64,000 nt of DNA from Clostridia bacterium (GTDB lineage: Bacteria; Bacillota_A; Clostridia; Oscillospirales; CAG-272): positions 1 through 64,000 of the forward strand of contig JAFTRQ010000139.1 in the NCBI GenBank assembly GCA_017462125.1. Reading direction: 5' to 3'. A program made the position numbers and the translations under genes. Under the pieces are notes generated by a model. The model had not been told where the DNA came from, did no database searches, and saw only the letters and a program-made list of their open reading frames with translations. The stretch's first letter is position 1, and each line of letters opens with the position of its first letter. Below are positions 36,083-44,971 of this stretch, piece after piece.

Positions 36083-37234
36083 TCAGATGGTCCAAGGGTT
36101 AAATTCCGAGCCCTTAAGCTTCAGAATTGCCTCCGTATAGAAGAAATCACCGTAGATCAAGTGGCGATTGGCACCCCCGTGGTACATTTCCTTACCCATC
36201 ATAAGGCACGGATCGCAATTGTCGCTCCAATCACAGAAGCTCTCATCCATAGCCTTGAGAGTATTGATGGCGGCAGTAAGATAAAGCTTCTTTTCGTGCT
36301 CGGGGCAGTGCTTTGCAATCTCGATAAAGCCGCAAGCGGCGATAGCTCCTGCGGTTGAATCATATTGGATAGGCTCTGCGGGAGCGCGGAAATCAACGAG
36401 AGGCAACCAATTTTCAACAGCGAGATTGGCGATAAAATCGTTTGCAACCCTCTTTGCGGTATCAAGATATCTTTGCTCTCCTGTATGCGCATAAGCGATA
36501 ATAAAGCCGTAGACCGCCCAAGCCGCGCCCCTCGACCAGGTAGATCCGATAGCATAGCCCTGACCGCGGTGAGTTCCGATCATTTCTCCCGTTTCTACGT
36601 CGTGGAATACAATATGGTTAACGCTTCCGTCGGGACGGACGTGCTGATTCATAGTCATATCGGCATGTGAGACAGCGATCTGCTTGAAGCGGTCGTCACC
36701 GATCTCTCGGCTTGCCCAAAAGAGAATCGGAAGGTTCATCATACAGTCGATAATAGTCCAACCGTCGTTGTTTTCCTCTCTCCATTTGCCGTTCCAGGCA
36801 CGGATGTAGCCTCCGTTCAGCTTGAAGCGGGATGCCATAGTCATAGCGCAGAGAAGATCCTTGTTTCGTGCGGCCTTGTCTCCCGTAAGAGCATATCTTG
36901 CGCCGCACATAATGTGCCACATAAAGCCGACGTCGTGGTGTACCCTTTCGATCTCGTTGAAGCAAGCATCCATGATCTCCTCGCAACGCGTGCCGGTCTT
37001 GGCAAATTCCTCGTTTTTTGTTGCAGCATACATCATCCACATATATGCGCCCCAAAAGCCGTTAGTCCACATAAAGGGATTGCTCGAAGTGTCGCTGTGA
37101 TCGCCGTTTTGCAGCGTTGAATAGGGAATCTTATTGCGGCTCTTGAGAGCGGTTTTTGTAACCTTTTTTTCGATCTTCGCCCAGGTTTCGTCTATCCAGG
37201 GCTGATTTTGTTTGATTATTTCATCGTAATGCAT
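36083..37234 (-). CDS. Glycoside hydrolase family 88-like unsaturated glucuronyl hydrolase
   Basis: This 383-residue enzyme has an (alpha/alpha)6-barrel pattern: DTSSNPFMWTNGFWGAYMWMMYAATKNEEF, HHDVGFMWHIMCGARYALTGD, NNDGWTIIDCMMNLPILFWASREIGD, RGQGYAIGSTWSRGAAWAVYGFIIAY and DSTAGAIAACGFIEIAK. Aspartates in HHDVGF and in the following helices are the GH88 catalytic positions. GH88 enzymes remove unsaturated uronate from lyase-generated oligosaccharides. There is no signal peptide, so it acts in the cytoplasm on imported sugars. The start at 37234 has GGAG upstream. The 220 bases after its start hold no gene. Confidence 0.88.
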   Translation of the reverse strand: MHYDEIIKQNQPWIDETWAKIEKKVTKTALKSRNKIPYSTLQNGDHSDTSSNPFMWTNGFWGAYMWMMYAATKNEEFAKTGTRCEEIMDACFNEIERVHHDVGFMWHIMCGARYALTGDKAARNKDLLCAMTMASRFKLNGGYIRAWNGKWREENNDGWTIIDCMMNLPILFWASREIGDDRFKQIAVSHADMTMNQHVRPDGSVNHIVFHDVETGEMIGTHRGQGYAIGSTWSRGAAWAVYGFIIAYAHTGEQRYLDTAKRVANDFIANLAVENWLPLVDFRAPAEPIQYDSTAGAIAACGFIEIAKHCPEHEKKLYLTAAINTLKAMDESFCDWSDNCDPCLMMGKEMYHGGANRHLIYGDFFYTEAILKLKGSEFNPWTI

Positions 37235-37456
37235 TTTAATCTCCATTCCGCCGCACACGGGAACCCCCAAAACTCACTTCGTTCGCTTCGGGGAACCCCT
37301 ATGGGCGGCACAAATAGTAATCGATGAATTTTGCCGGCAAGGCAAAATTCGCGCGTGAAGCAGTTAAATTATCTATAAGTGAGAAGTAACTTTCACGCTA
37401 GCCTCCGACTTATAAAGGAATTTTGTCAAATTTGCGGCTGATCATATTTTTACATT

Positions 37457-37888
37457 TTATTCTACGTTGGTATGTAATCTGTGAACGCCTTTGGGAGAAT
37501 AGGTAAGAAGATGGGAGATGCCCAGATAGTCACACATCAGATAGAGGATCGAAAGCCACATCTCTGTGCCCATAAGAGAGCATTTTTCGTGCTCAAGGAT
37601 ATTAAAAGCAAACCCCTTACTCGCAACGTAATTTTCAAGAACCGTGTCGATCCACCTTACCATAAGCTCTTTGCCCTCAGTCCGGCGGTATTCCGTCTGC
37701 TTACGGCAGAGCCATAAGGGATGGACTACGTCGAGAATATTGCAGGACGTAAAATTCACATCATTCATGCATATGCTACCGTTTTTTAAAACAGAGTCAA
37801 CCGTTCTCTCGGGATAGGGAATGGGGCGGTCAAACTGCGCATAGGTGCCGCGTGTCAGACGGTAAAAGCCGTTGACGCTACTTGTCAA
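37457..37888 (-). pseudogene. C-terminal part of the frameshifted hexapeptide acyltransferase protein
   Basis: This frame begins with TTG and has no ribosome site. It continues the sense of the upstream frame with SSVNGFYRLTRGTYAQF, then CNILDVVHPLWLCRKQTEYRRTEGKELMVRWIDTVL. The phrase NGFYRLTRGTYAQF suggests the end of an alpha/alpha-toroid domain whose first half lies at the end of the previous frame. A one-base shift near 37886 separates the two, so this is either a true frameshift or a base-calling error. Confidence 0.65.
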
Positions 37889-38964
37889 GTTGTCGCATTT
37901 TGTCCAAAGACCGCTTTCTGCATCGCAATTTTGTCAAGCCAGGAAAACAGCGTATCGAGGTCATATGATTTTCCGTGATGCTTCATATTCTGATAAAATG
38001 CCGTACCGAGATGATCGATATCCGAGCCCGCTTGCCAAGGATTTGTCGCCCAAGGCAGGGAATCAAGATAGTTGGTAAGCTGTTCTCCGTAAAAGGTATC
38101 TGCTTTATCAAAGGGCTTATTTATGGGATATCCGAGATTCTCAAGGGCATAACCCACACTCAAAACCTCATAATCTATCTCCCCTGTCAGCGCAGCAGAA
38201 AGCTTCTTTGCTATATCCTCGCGGCTGTTTTCAAGCAGATCAAGACGTTCGAACATAGCACATATCTCTATTGCATCGCAAGAAGGCCGCACTTTGAGCG
38301 TGCTTGGCGAATTATCATCGACGTAGACACCGTTCTTCAAGTGTGAGCCGATGATCTCGGGAAGATCGGCTTCAATGTTTTCGCAAAATGCCGCAAGCTT
38401 GTCCTTAAAGTATTCTTCAAGGCGGTTCTTGATCGGTCTTGCGGGATTTCCGCCAACGATCATATAATCATCAACATCTTTCGTCACTACCGCGCCCGCG
38501 CCGATAACACAATGACTTCCTATATGCACTCCGTCAACGATCGATGCGCCAGCTCCGATCCAGGTGTCGTTGCCCACCGTGATGCCTTTATACGTGCTTG
38601 GTTGCTTATCAATAGGCGTGTTCAGATCGGAAATGCCGTGATTGAAGGCGCAAATGTTGACTCTCGGAGCAATACGGACGTTATTTCCAAGGGTAATATT
38701 GCCTTGAAGATAGCAAAAAGCATTTACCGAGCAGTTATAGCCGCATTTGAAAGTGCAACCTCGCATCAGTACGTCTGCGCATATTACGGAGCCGTCTCCC
38801 AAATCGAGCTTGGAGTAAAAAATATTGGATAAAGAAGAAATGAAGCAGTTTTTACCTAACGCTATTATTTGTCCCTCGTCCCGAAGCTTTTGCTGATGCT
38901 CAAGCTGATCGGGAGTGCTGTGATTACTTGTCATCCAAGGGTTATACTCTACTTTTTTGTCCAT
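37885..38964 (-). CDS. Left-handed beta-helix acyltransferase, probably truncated by frameshift
   Basis: A 359-residue frame. Residues about 50-185 are hexapeptide repeats (LGDGSVICADVLMRGCTFKCGYNC, GNITLGNNVRIAPRVNICAFNHGI, ITVGNDTWIGAGASIVDGVHIGSHCVIGAGAVVTKDV), with FNHGI supplying the acyl-transfer histidine and ending MIVGGNPARPIKNR. Residues about 200-359 are helical, with DTLFSWLDKIAMQ like the start of an alpha/alpha-toroid. The frame then ends at TGA, and the missing remainder lies in the -1 frame. An acetyltransferase on a sugar or glycan is likely. It lies downstream of the Gfo/Idh gene on the same strand. Confidence 0.75.
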   Translation of the reverse strand: MDKKVEYNPWMTSNHSTPDQLEHQQKLRDEGQIIALGKNCFISSLSNIFYSKLDLGDGSVICADVLMRGCTFKCGYNCSVNAFCYLQGNITLGNNVRIAPRVNICAFNHGISDLNTPIDKQPSTYKGITVGNDTWIGAGASIVDGVHIGSHCVIGAGAVVTKDVDDYMIVGGNPARPIKNRLEEYFKDKLAAFCENIEADLPEIIGSHLKNGVYVDDNSPSTLKVRPSCDAIEICAMFERLDLLENSREDIAKKLSAALTGEIDYEVLSVGYALENLGYPINKPFDKADTFYGEQLTNYLDSLPWATNPWQAGSDIDHLGTAFYQNMKHHGKSYDLDTLFSWLDKIAMQKAVFGQNATT

Positions 38965-39033
38965 ATATCGGTATCCTTTAATGGCTTTTTATCATTGTAT
39001 ATGATTAGTTTGAGCTGAATTTCGCTGCAGGAT

Positions 39034-40296
39034 TCATATCCATTCCTCGTTTTCCGGTCTGTCCTCGGAAAGCACCTCAAGATGCGCGGGGGGATCGCCG
39101 CAATCGTAGACCTCAAGAGCCATGCCGCCCTGAAGCGCGCTTTGGTGTGCTGTGAGCCCCGGAATGTTGTATCTCGCCGCCTGCCAAGCGTTGGTGGGAG
39201 ACAATTTGCCCGTCATATACGCCTGACAGAAGTCGTCCACCATAAACTTGTGAGTGCCTGCGTGACCTGTGTGGATAGGCTTGAAGCTTTCGGGAAGTCT
39301 TTGCATGATCTGAATGGGCGCTTCGCCCGATGCCCACATCCCGTTGACGCAATTCTGAACGAAATCGGGCTCTTCCTTATGCTTGGTCAGCTCAATGGGA
39401 TTCAGCAGGTCGCTGACGTCCTCGTATTTTGCCCTGTTGTCCTCGGGATTTATGGAAATATAGCTGTGCTGAACCAAAGAGCATTCATAGGATGCCTTTG
39501 TACCGTTGAAGCTTGTGATAAAGGTCTCGGGAACCTTCCAGCCGATGCGGCGGTTTTCGCTGATGCGGACTATGGAGCCGTCGCTCATTTTCAGAAGCAT
39601 CGAGGAATTGGAAAAGGGATTATCCCACCAGTTTTTGCCCTCGCCAAAGATGTCGGTGTCGATCTTGTCTTCATATCCGAATGCAGAGACCTTAACGGCG
39701 TGCGCCTTGGTTGCGGAAAGCACCATAGAGGTGGAGTGGGTGGGGTAATAGAAGGGAGGCAACCCTGCCATCTTGCGCCACAATTCGCCCTCGGTGTACT
39801 TGAAGACGTTGTATAGTCCCTTCATATCGTGATTGTACTGCGCTTCTGCGTAGACCAATTCCCCCATATCTCCCGTAGCGTACTTTTGGCGGCAGAATAC
39901 CGATGCAGGGCGGTAGATGCCCGTCTCACCCATAGAATAGGTCAAGCCTGTCTCGCCAACAAGTCGGACAATTTCCTTAATTTCTTCAATACTTGTCGCC
40001 ATAGGCACGGCTGAGTATACGTTTTTGCCCGCTTTAAGCGCAGCAATCGCCATTTCTCCATGCTGGTTTCTCTGTGAGAAGATCGCGACGCTGTTGATCT
40101 CGTCCGACGCAAGCATCTCTTCGTAGGTGTCAAAAATTCTGTCAACCTTGAACTTTTCCATATAGCTTTCAGCTCTGTCGCGAAATTTATCGCAGACCGC
40201 AACGTATTCGCAGGCGGGATGAGCCTGAAAAAGCGGCACAAAGTTCCTTGCAAACTGCCCGCAACCGACAAAGCCGATTCTGATTTTTTGTTTCAT
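39034..40296 (-). CDS. Gfo/Idh/MocA family protein, EKP motif replaced (first copy)
   Basis: This 420-residue protein has an N-terminal Rossmann motif IGFVGCGQFARNF and a C-terminal Gfo/Idh domain. At the usual EKP site, which provides the catalytic lysine of oxidoreductases in this family, it reads KNVYSAVPMATS. It also has YYPTHSTSMVLSATKAHAVKVSAFGYED and NPFSNSSMLLKMSDGSIVRISENRRIGW. These resemble GH109-type NAD-dependent glycosidases more than sugar dehydrogenases; that is inference. It is a close relative of 42234-43442 (shared VYSAVPMA, MGETxIYxP, YAEAQYxHD, YYPTHS, RRIGWK) and is divergent from the AraC gene. Confidence 0.83.
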   Translation of the reverse strand: MKQKIRIGFVGCGQFARNFVPLFQAHPACEYVAVCDKFRDRAESYMEKFKVDRIFDTYEEMLASDEINSVAIFSQRNQHGEMAIAALKAGKNVYSAVPMATSIEEIKEIVRLVGETGLTYSMGETGIYRPASVFCRQKYATGDMGELVYAEAQYNHDMKGLYNVFKYTEGELWRKMAGLPPFYYPTHSTSMVLSATKAHAVKVSAFGYEDKIDTDIFGEGKNWWDNPFSNSSMLLKMSDGSIVRISENRRIGWKVPETFITSFNGTKASYECSLVQHSYISINPEDNRAKYEDVSDLLNPIELTKHKEEPDFVQNCVNGMWASGEAPIQIMQRLPESFKPIHTGHAGTHKFMVDDFCQAYMTGKLSPTNAWQAARYNIPGLTAHQSALQGGMALEVYDCGDPPAHLEVLSEDRPENEEWI

Positions 40297-40368
40297 AGAG
40301 TTGTCCTCCGAATCAAATTGTTACATTTTGAGTATATCACAAAATCCTCTGTGTGAAAATGTATCACG

Positions 40369-40398
40369 GTTGCTAACGCATTGTATAATTGTTGCTAA
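40369..40398. promoter_or_regulatory. Two GTTGCTAA direct repeats, possible AraC operator
   Basis: GTTGCTAA occurs at 40369-40376 and 40391-40398, 22 bases apart, between the divergent Gfo/Idh and AraC genes. AraC-family regulators commonly bind direct repeats spaced by about two helical turns. Confidence 0.45.
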
Positions 40399-40412
40399 TT
40401 GGCAATATATGC

Positions 40413-40441
40413 TTGACTTTTCCTTGCGATTATGGTATTTT
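40413..40441 (+). promoter_or_regulatory. Promoter of the AraC-DMT-Gfo/Idh genes
   Basis: TTGACT (40413-40418), 17-bp spacer, TATTTT (40436-40441), about 33 bases before the AraC start. Confidence 0.55.
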
Positions 40442-40473
40442 GTAATTGTAAATTCGTTGCGCTTGGAGGTTTT

Positions 40474-41310
40474 ATGAGTTACGATACCGACAGATACAGC
40501 CTTAAAAAAGATCCCAACCAGAGCCTTGCGGTAGTGGAGTGCGGCATACAAATATGCCATTCGGGTCATACCGCGCCCAAGATCACTTATAGAACCTATT
40601 CCGCCCATTTTATTCTTGAGGGGAAGGGAACCTATTCGGTCAATGGCAAGACCTATGAGCTTTCCCCCGGGCAGGGCTTTATGATAACCCCCGGCACCAC
40701 TTGCATATATACGGCAGATATAAAGGAACCTTGGAAATACGTTTACGCATCCTTCTGCGGCGTTGACGACGATGCGCTTGTTCGCAATGCCGGTCTTGAT
40801 GACGAAAACGTAATTTTCAAATTTCCGCTTGACGATGAAATGATACACGACATTTACGCTATGCACGCGGCGGGCAAGAAAAACGAAGCAAAGGGATATG
40901 ATGTGACGGGGTATTTTCTGCTTTGTATGAGCCGTCTCGTTAAGGCAAATCATACTGTGTCCGCAGGGAATGATCTCTCGGAAAATTACGTCAAGAAGGC
41001 TGTTTATTATATTGAAGAAAATCATTCCTTCGATATTACGGTGTCAGACATTGCCTTCCACGTGGGGCTTGACCGCACTTACCTCTATCGGTTGTTCTGC
41101 AAGCATTACGGATGCTCGCCATCAAAATATCTTATGAATTATAGGTTGAATCGAGCGGTCGAGATGCTTGAAAACTGTGATCTATCTATATCTGAAATCG
41201 GAATTTTGGTGGGCTTTCACGACGTTTCTCACTTTTACAAGGCGTTTACGGCAAAATACGGAATGCCGCCGAAAAAATACAGATCGGAGCATTACGGAGA
41301 GGAGAATTGA
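40474..41310 (+). CDS. AraC-family regulator of the glycan cluster
   Basis: This 278-residue regulator has an N-terminal cupin domain (AHFILEGKGTYSVNGKTYELSPGQGFMITPGTTCIYTAD). Its C-terminal pair of helix-turn-helix motifs is ITVSDIAFHVGLDRTYLYRLFCKHYGCSPSKYLMNYRLNRAVEML and ISEIGILVGFHDVSHFYKAFTAKYGMPPKKYR. I chose ATG 40474 because GGAGG precedes it; an earlier in-frame start at 40432 has none. It lies head-to-head with a Gfo/Idh gene and overlaps no other gene. It probably controls both arms of the cluster. Confidence 0.9.
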   Translation: MSYDTDRYSLKKDPNQSLAVVECGIQICHSGHTAPKITYRTYSAHFILEGKGTYSVNGKTYELSPGQGFMITPGTTCIYTADIKEPWKYVYASFCGVDDDALVRNAGLDDENVIFKFPLDDEMIHDIYAMHAAGKKNEAKGYDVTGYFLLCMSRLVKANHTVSAGNDLSENYVKKAVYYIEENHSFDITVSDIAFHVGLDRTYLYRLFCKHYGCSPSKYLMNYRLNRAVEMLENCDLSISEIGILVGFHDVSHFYKAFTAKYGMPPKKYRSEHYGEEN

Positions 41311-41312
41311 TC

Positions 41313-42215
41313 GTGAATTACTTTCTTATGGCTTGTTCGGTGCTCTTGGCATCGCTAAACAGCATAATTTTGCGCAAATTCAAAAACAAGACCTTCACCA
41401 CACCGGGAGACAGTTTCTTTTTCAACAGCGGGTTGAGCATTATTTGGACGGTTATCATGCTGATCTGGTTCTTTGCCTCGGGTGACAGGACTATCAGTGC
41501 CGCCGCTATGATCTTCGGCGCGATTTACGGAGCGATACTTTGTCTCTTCCTCTATTTTAAAAATGAATCCATCGCATCTGGCCCCGTGTCACTGACCTCG
41601 CTGATCGGCAACTGCGCCTTTATTACCGCAACCTGGTTTGGCGTGATCTATGCAAAGGAGTCTGTAAGCGCCTTTCAGCTTGTGGGAATGGCGCTCATAC
41701 TTGTAGCGCTTTTTCTTTGCATCAACCCCAAAAAGAGCGCAGAGAAGCTGACATCCCGTTGGTTTGTCTACTGTGTCGCCTTCTTTTTTGCGGGTGGATT
41801 TATCGGGATGTTTTATAAGGTCTTCGGCAGGTCTGACGCCGCGCGGGAGGTCAACGGAATGATGCTGACCGCGTCGGCGGTATCCTGCGTTTTGTTCTTC
41901 GTCGTAGGAATTATCGTTAACAAGGCGGCTAAAGCGCCTACGCCGACCATCAAAAAAGAATCTCTTATCTATATTTTGCTTTCGGGCATCACGGGTTGCG
42001 TTTACATTCGTCTTAACGTGTCCTTGTCGGCAATCATACCCAGCGCGATCTTCTTTCCCGTGGCAAACGGTGGCATAGTTATCATCACCACCGCGGCGGG
42101 CGCGCTGATATTTAAAGAGAAACTAAACAAAATTCAAATTGCGGGAGTTGTGGTTGGACTTGTTGCGATAGTCATCACGGGCTGCGGCGAATTTTTGTGG
42201 AATCTTGTTTTTTGA
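41313..42215 (+). CDS. DMT-superfamily (EamA-like) permease
   Basis: This membrane protein of about 300 residues has around ten hydrophobic helices in two repeated halves, with the second-half feature GALIFKEKLNKIQIAGVVVGLVAIVI typical of EamA/DMT transporters. The GTG start at 41313 has AGAGGAG eight bases upstream; a TTG at 41307 would overlap the AraC stop. It lies between AraC and a Gfo/Idh gene, so sugar or sugar-acid import is a reasonable guess, but DMT substrates vary widely. Confidence 0.82.
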   Translation: MNYFLMACSVLLASLNSIILRKFKNKTFTTPGDSFFFNSGLSIIWTVIMLIWFFASGDRTISAAAMIFGAIYGAILCLFLYFKNESIASGPVSLTSLIGNCAFITATWFGVIYAKESVSAFQLVGMALILVALFLCINPKKSAEKLTSRWFVYCVAFFFAGGFIGMFYKVFGRSDAAREVNGMMLTASAVSCVLFFVVGIIVNKAAKAPTPTIKKESLIYILLSGITGCVYIRLNVSLSAIIPSAIFFPVANGGIVIITTAAGALIFKEKLNKIQIAGVVVGLVAIVITGCGEFLWNLVF

Positions 42216-42233
42216 ACGTAGGAGGAATCAATT

Positions 42234-43442
42234 ATGAGTACGAAAGAGAAATTGCGAGTGGGCGTACTTGGTTGCGGAGGGTTTTCGGTAAGCTTTGTAC
42301 AGCTTTTTATGGAGCATCCCTTTGTTGAAAAGGTGGCAGTCGCCGACCTGGATATTTCACGAGCAAAGGCATTTGGCGAGAAATTTGGAGTTGAGTATTA
42401 CAGAACTCTTGACGAATTACTTGAAACAGATATCAACTGTGTTGCCATATTTACCCCCAGACACACCCATGGACCCTTGGTCATTCAAGCCCTCAAGGCG
42501 GGCAGACACGTTTACAGCGCAGTACCAATGGCGTCGGAGATCAGCCATTGCGAGGAGATAGTAAAGTTAGTCAAGGAAACGCACTTGACCTATATGATGG
42601 GCGAGACCTGTATCTATTATCCCTGCTCAATGTTCTGCAAGGAAAAATATCAGAGCGGGGATATGGGCAAATTTGTCTATGCCGAGGCGCAATATCACCA
42701 CGATATCGCTCATTTTGGCGCACACCATAAGTCCGAGGAGGCGTATCTCGGCGTGCCGCCTTTCTATTATCCCACGCATTCGATTTCTATGGTGCTTGAA
42801 GCCACCGGCTCTTACGTCACTAAAGTGACCGCTATGGGTTATGAGGACACCGAGGACGACCCCTATTTCAAGAAAGAGATCAATTTCTGGGGAAATACCT
42901 GTTCAAACGCATTTTCCCTTATGAGACTTGCCAATGGCGGCGTTATCCGCATAAACGAGTGCAGACGTATCGGCTGGAAGGCTCCAAGCTCCTCCGTCTC
43001 GGCATTTTACGGCACGAAGGCGGGATATCAGTTCAGCAACGCGCAGCATATTTACGTCAAGCATACCGAGGAGGGCGTTCAGCTTGAGGACGTCAGCGAC
43101 TACGTCAACCCCGAGGCCATGACGGCGGCCAAAGCAGACCCCGAGTTCAAAAATAAGGTGGCAAATCACATCTGGCAGTGGAACAACTTCGCTCCAATTC
43201 AAGAAGCAGACAAAAAACGTCTCCCCGAGGAATATGCAGCTCTTCCCAACGGCCATATGGCGAGCCATCAGTTTCTGATCGATGATTTCTGCACTGCGGC
43301 ATACAATAACACATTGCCCACGGTCAACGCTTGGCAGGCGGCAAGATATACAGTTCCCGGAATCGTGGCTTTTGAATCCTTGAAGCAGGACGGTGCGCCT
43401 ATGGAGGTGCCCGATTTCGGTGACGCGCCTGAAAATTGGTGA
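42234..43442 (+). CDS. Gfo/Idh/MocA family protein, EKP motif replaced (second copy)
   Basis: This 402-residue paralogue of 39034-40296 has Rossmann motif VGVLGCGGFSVSF and RHVYSAVPMASEI in place of EKP. It also has MMGETCIYYPCSMFCKEKYQSGDMGKFVYAEAQYHHDIAHF, YYPTHSISMVLEATGSYVTKVTAMGYED and RINECRRIGWKAPSSSVSAFYGTKAGYQ. Both copies lack the catalytic lysine, so a conventional NAD(P)-dependent dehydrogenase is unlikely. It is the last gene of the AraC-DMT-Gfo/Idh run, and the next gene has its own promoter. Confidence 0.83.
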   Translation: MSTKEKLRVGVLGCGGFSVSFVQLFMEHPFVEKVAVADLDISRAKAFGEKFGVEYYRTLDELLETDINCVAIFTPRHTHGPLVIQALKAGRHVYSAVPMASEISHCEEIVKLVKETHLTYMMGETCIYYPCSMFCKEKYQSGDMGKFVYAEAQYHHDIAHFGAHHKSEEAYLGVPPFYYPTHSISMVLEATGSYVTKVTAMGYEDTEDDPYFKKEINFWGNTCSNAFSLMRLANGGVIRINECRRIGWKAPSSSVSAFYGTKAGYQFSNAQHIYVKHTEEGVQLEDVSDYVNPEAMTAAKADPEFKNKVANHIWQWNNFAPIQEADKKRLPEEYAALPNGHMASHQFLIDDFCTAAYNNTLPTVNAWQAARYTVPGIVAFESLKQDGAPMEVPDFGDAPENW

Positions 43443-43482
43443 GAATCACAAGTTTTGTCCACACGATTGACAAAATATTGCA

Positions 43483-43511
43483 TTGACATAATATCCTCTG
43501 TATGCTATAAT
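43483..43511 (+). promoter_or_regulatory. Consensus promoter of paralogue 1
   Basis: Perfect TTGACA (43483-43488), 17-bp spacer, TATAAT (43506-43511). Confidence 0.85.
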
Positions 43512-43543
43512 CCTATCGAATCAAAAAATCGGAGGTGCTGAAA

Positions 43544-44836
43544 ATGGAAGAAAAGAGACCGTTTGAAAGCTACTTGACAGACGATAATCTCGTCTTTATC
43601 GAAAACGAACACATTCGTATTGGCGCGAATCTTTCCTTGGGCGGTGCTCTGACACATTTGTCCGAGATCGGCGGCAAGAATATGATAAACAGCTACGATT
43701 GGGGCAGACAGGTGCAGATGTCCTTCTATAACCACCCCATTCCTTTTGTTCCCGATGGATATCAGATGTCGGAAAGATGGAAGCACATCGGTTGGAATCC
43801 CATTCAGTCGGGCGACGTTTACCGTCACCGCTCGCAGGTCATCGATTATCACGCCGACGATCATGAAATCTACGTAAAATGTATCCCTATGCATTGGCCT
43901 CTGGACGGCTTTGCGGGAGAATGCACCTTTGAAGTTTGGTACAGGCTTGACGGATACTGCGTCAACGTATGCTCTCGACTTAACAATGCCCGCCCCGACA
44001 AGACCCAATACGAGGCAAGATGGCAGGAGCTTCCCGCGGTTTACACCAACGGCGAGTGGTATAAGGGAGTTTCTTACGTGGGTAAAAAGCCGTTTACGGG
44101 CGATGAAGTGACCGAGCTCGTAACCAAGGATGACGGCTTAGGCTACCCTTGGCTACAGTTCTATCCCACAGAGAACTGGTCAGCTTTGGTCGATGATAAC
44201 AACTACGGTCTCGGCATCTACATCCCCACCACAAGCTTTTCAAAGATCGGCTTCTGGGTGGCGGAGAACAAGGGCTTTGGCGGTGTTCGCGACCGTCAGA
44301 CAGGCTACGTGGCACCCTTTGCTCCCGAGGTGCTTGACCACAACATCGTTTATTCCTATGATTATTCGTTGATCGTGGGTCAGCTTGACTTCATCCGTAA
44401 GACGGCAAACGAAATGGACAAGCAGGCAGACCGCCGTCATTTCAGCTTTGAGCACGACAGAGATCATTTCTATTATCATAATATCGTTGACCAAGGCTTC
44501 CCCACGGGCGGGTACCTCGACTTTGATTTCGACAAAGGCTCGGAATTCAAAAGTCCGGCAGTCTTTTTCGATAATCAGAAATGCAAGCAGATCATCCTTG
44601 ATGCCGAATTTGAAGGTCAAATTACAGGTGAGATCGTCTTGAAGCTTTATGAAGGACTTGACGACCGCCATTGGGGCAAAACCGCAGATCACTTGCTCCC
44701 CTTTGCAATAGAGGGGGCAGGCAAAAGGGCTCTGCACGCAATCGATATCAGCGCGGCCCCCGATTGCTTCGTTGGATTCTCGCTTCGATTTGCCCGCGAG
44801 GGACACCTGAAGGTCTACGCTGTTGAACTGAAATGA
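43544..44836 (+). CDS. Uncharacterised 430-residue family, paralogue 1 (subgroup A)
   Basis: I do not recognise a named family. The protein is cytoplasmic, without signal or membrane segments, and its beta-rich pattern resembles galactose-mutarotase-like sandwiches. Conserved blocks shared by all five copies in this window are FIENExxxxGANLSLGGALTxLSE, YDWGRQVQMSFY, WNPIQSGD, GECTFEVWYRLDG, RLNNARPD, QELPAVYTNGEWYKxVSYVG, ALVDDNNYGLGxY, EVLDHNIVYSYDYSLIVG and DRDHFYY. The start at 43544 is set by GGAGG eight bases upstream. It follows a Gfo/Idh gene. Action on a sugar or glycan is inferred from the neighbours (GH88, aldose epimerase). Confidence 0.8.
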   Translation: MEEKRPFESYLTDDNLVFIENEHIRIGANLSLGGALTHLSEIGGKNMINSYDWGRQVQMSFYNHPIPFVPDGYQMSERWKHIGWNPIQSGDVYRHRSQVIDYHADDHEIYVKCIPMHWPLDGFAGECTFEVWYRLDGYCVNVCSRLNNARPDKTQYEARWQELPAVYTNGEWYKGVSYVGKKPFTGDEVTELVTKDDGLGYPWLQFYPTENWSALVDDNNYGLGIYIPTTSFSKIGFWVAENKGFGGVRDRQTGYVAPFAPEVLDHNIVYSYDYSLIVGQLDFIRKTANEMDKQADRRHFSFEHDRDHFYYHNIVDQGFPTGGYLDFDFDKGSEFKSPAVFFDNQKCKQIILDAEFEGQITGEIVLKLYEGLDDRHWGKTADHLLPFAIEGAGKRALHAIDISAAPDCFVGFSLRFAREGHLKVYAVELK

Positions 44837-44894
44837 TCTTGGGAAATTTGGTAAGAATCGCAATTATAGTGCTAAAAAAAAGTAATAAATGACA

Positions 44895-44923
44895 TTGACA
44901 AAGCATTTTCCAAATGTTACAAT
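44895..44923 (+). promoter_or_regulatory. Promoter of paralogue 2
   Basis: TTGACA (44895-44900), 17-bp spacer, TACAAT (44918-44923). Confidence 0.78.
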
Positions 44924-44971
44924 TGAACCGTACGAAATTTTCGTATAATATTATGATTTCGGAGGTTCGAT

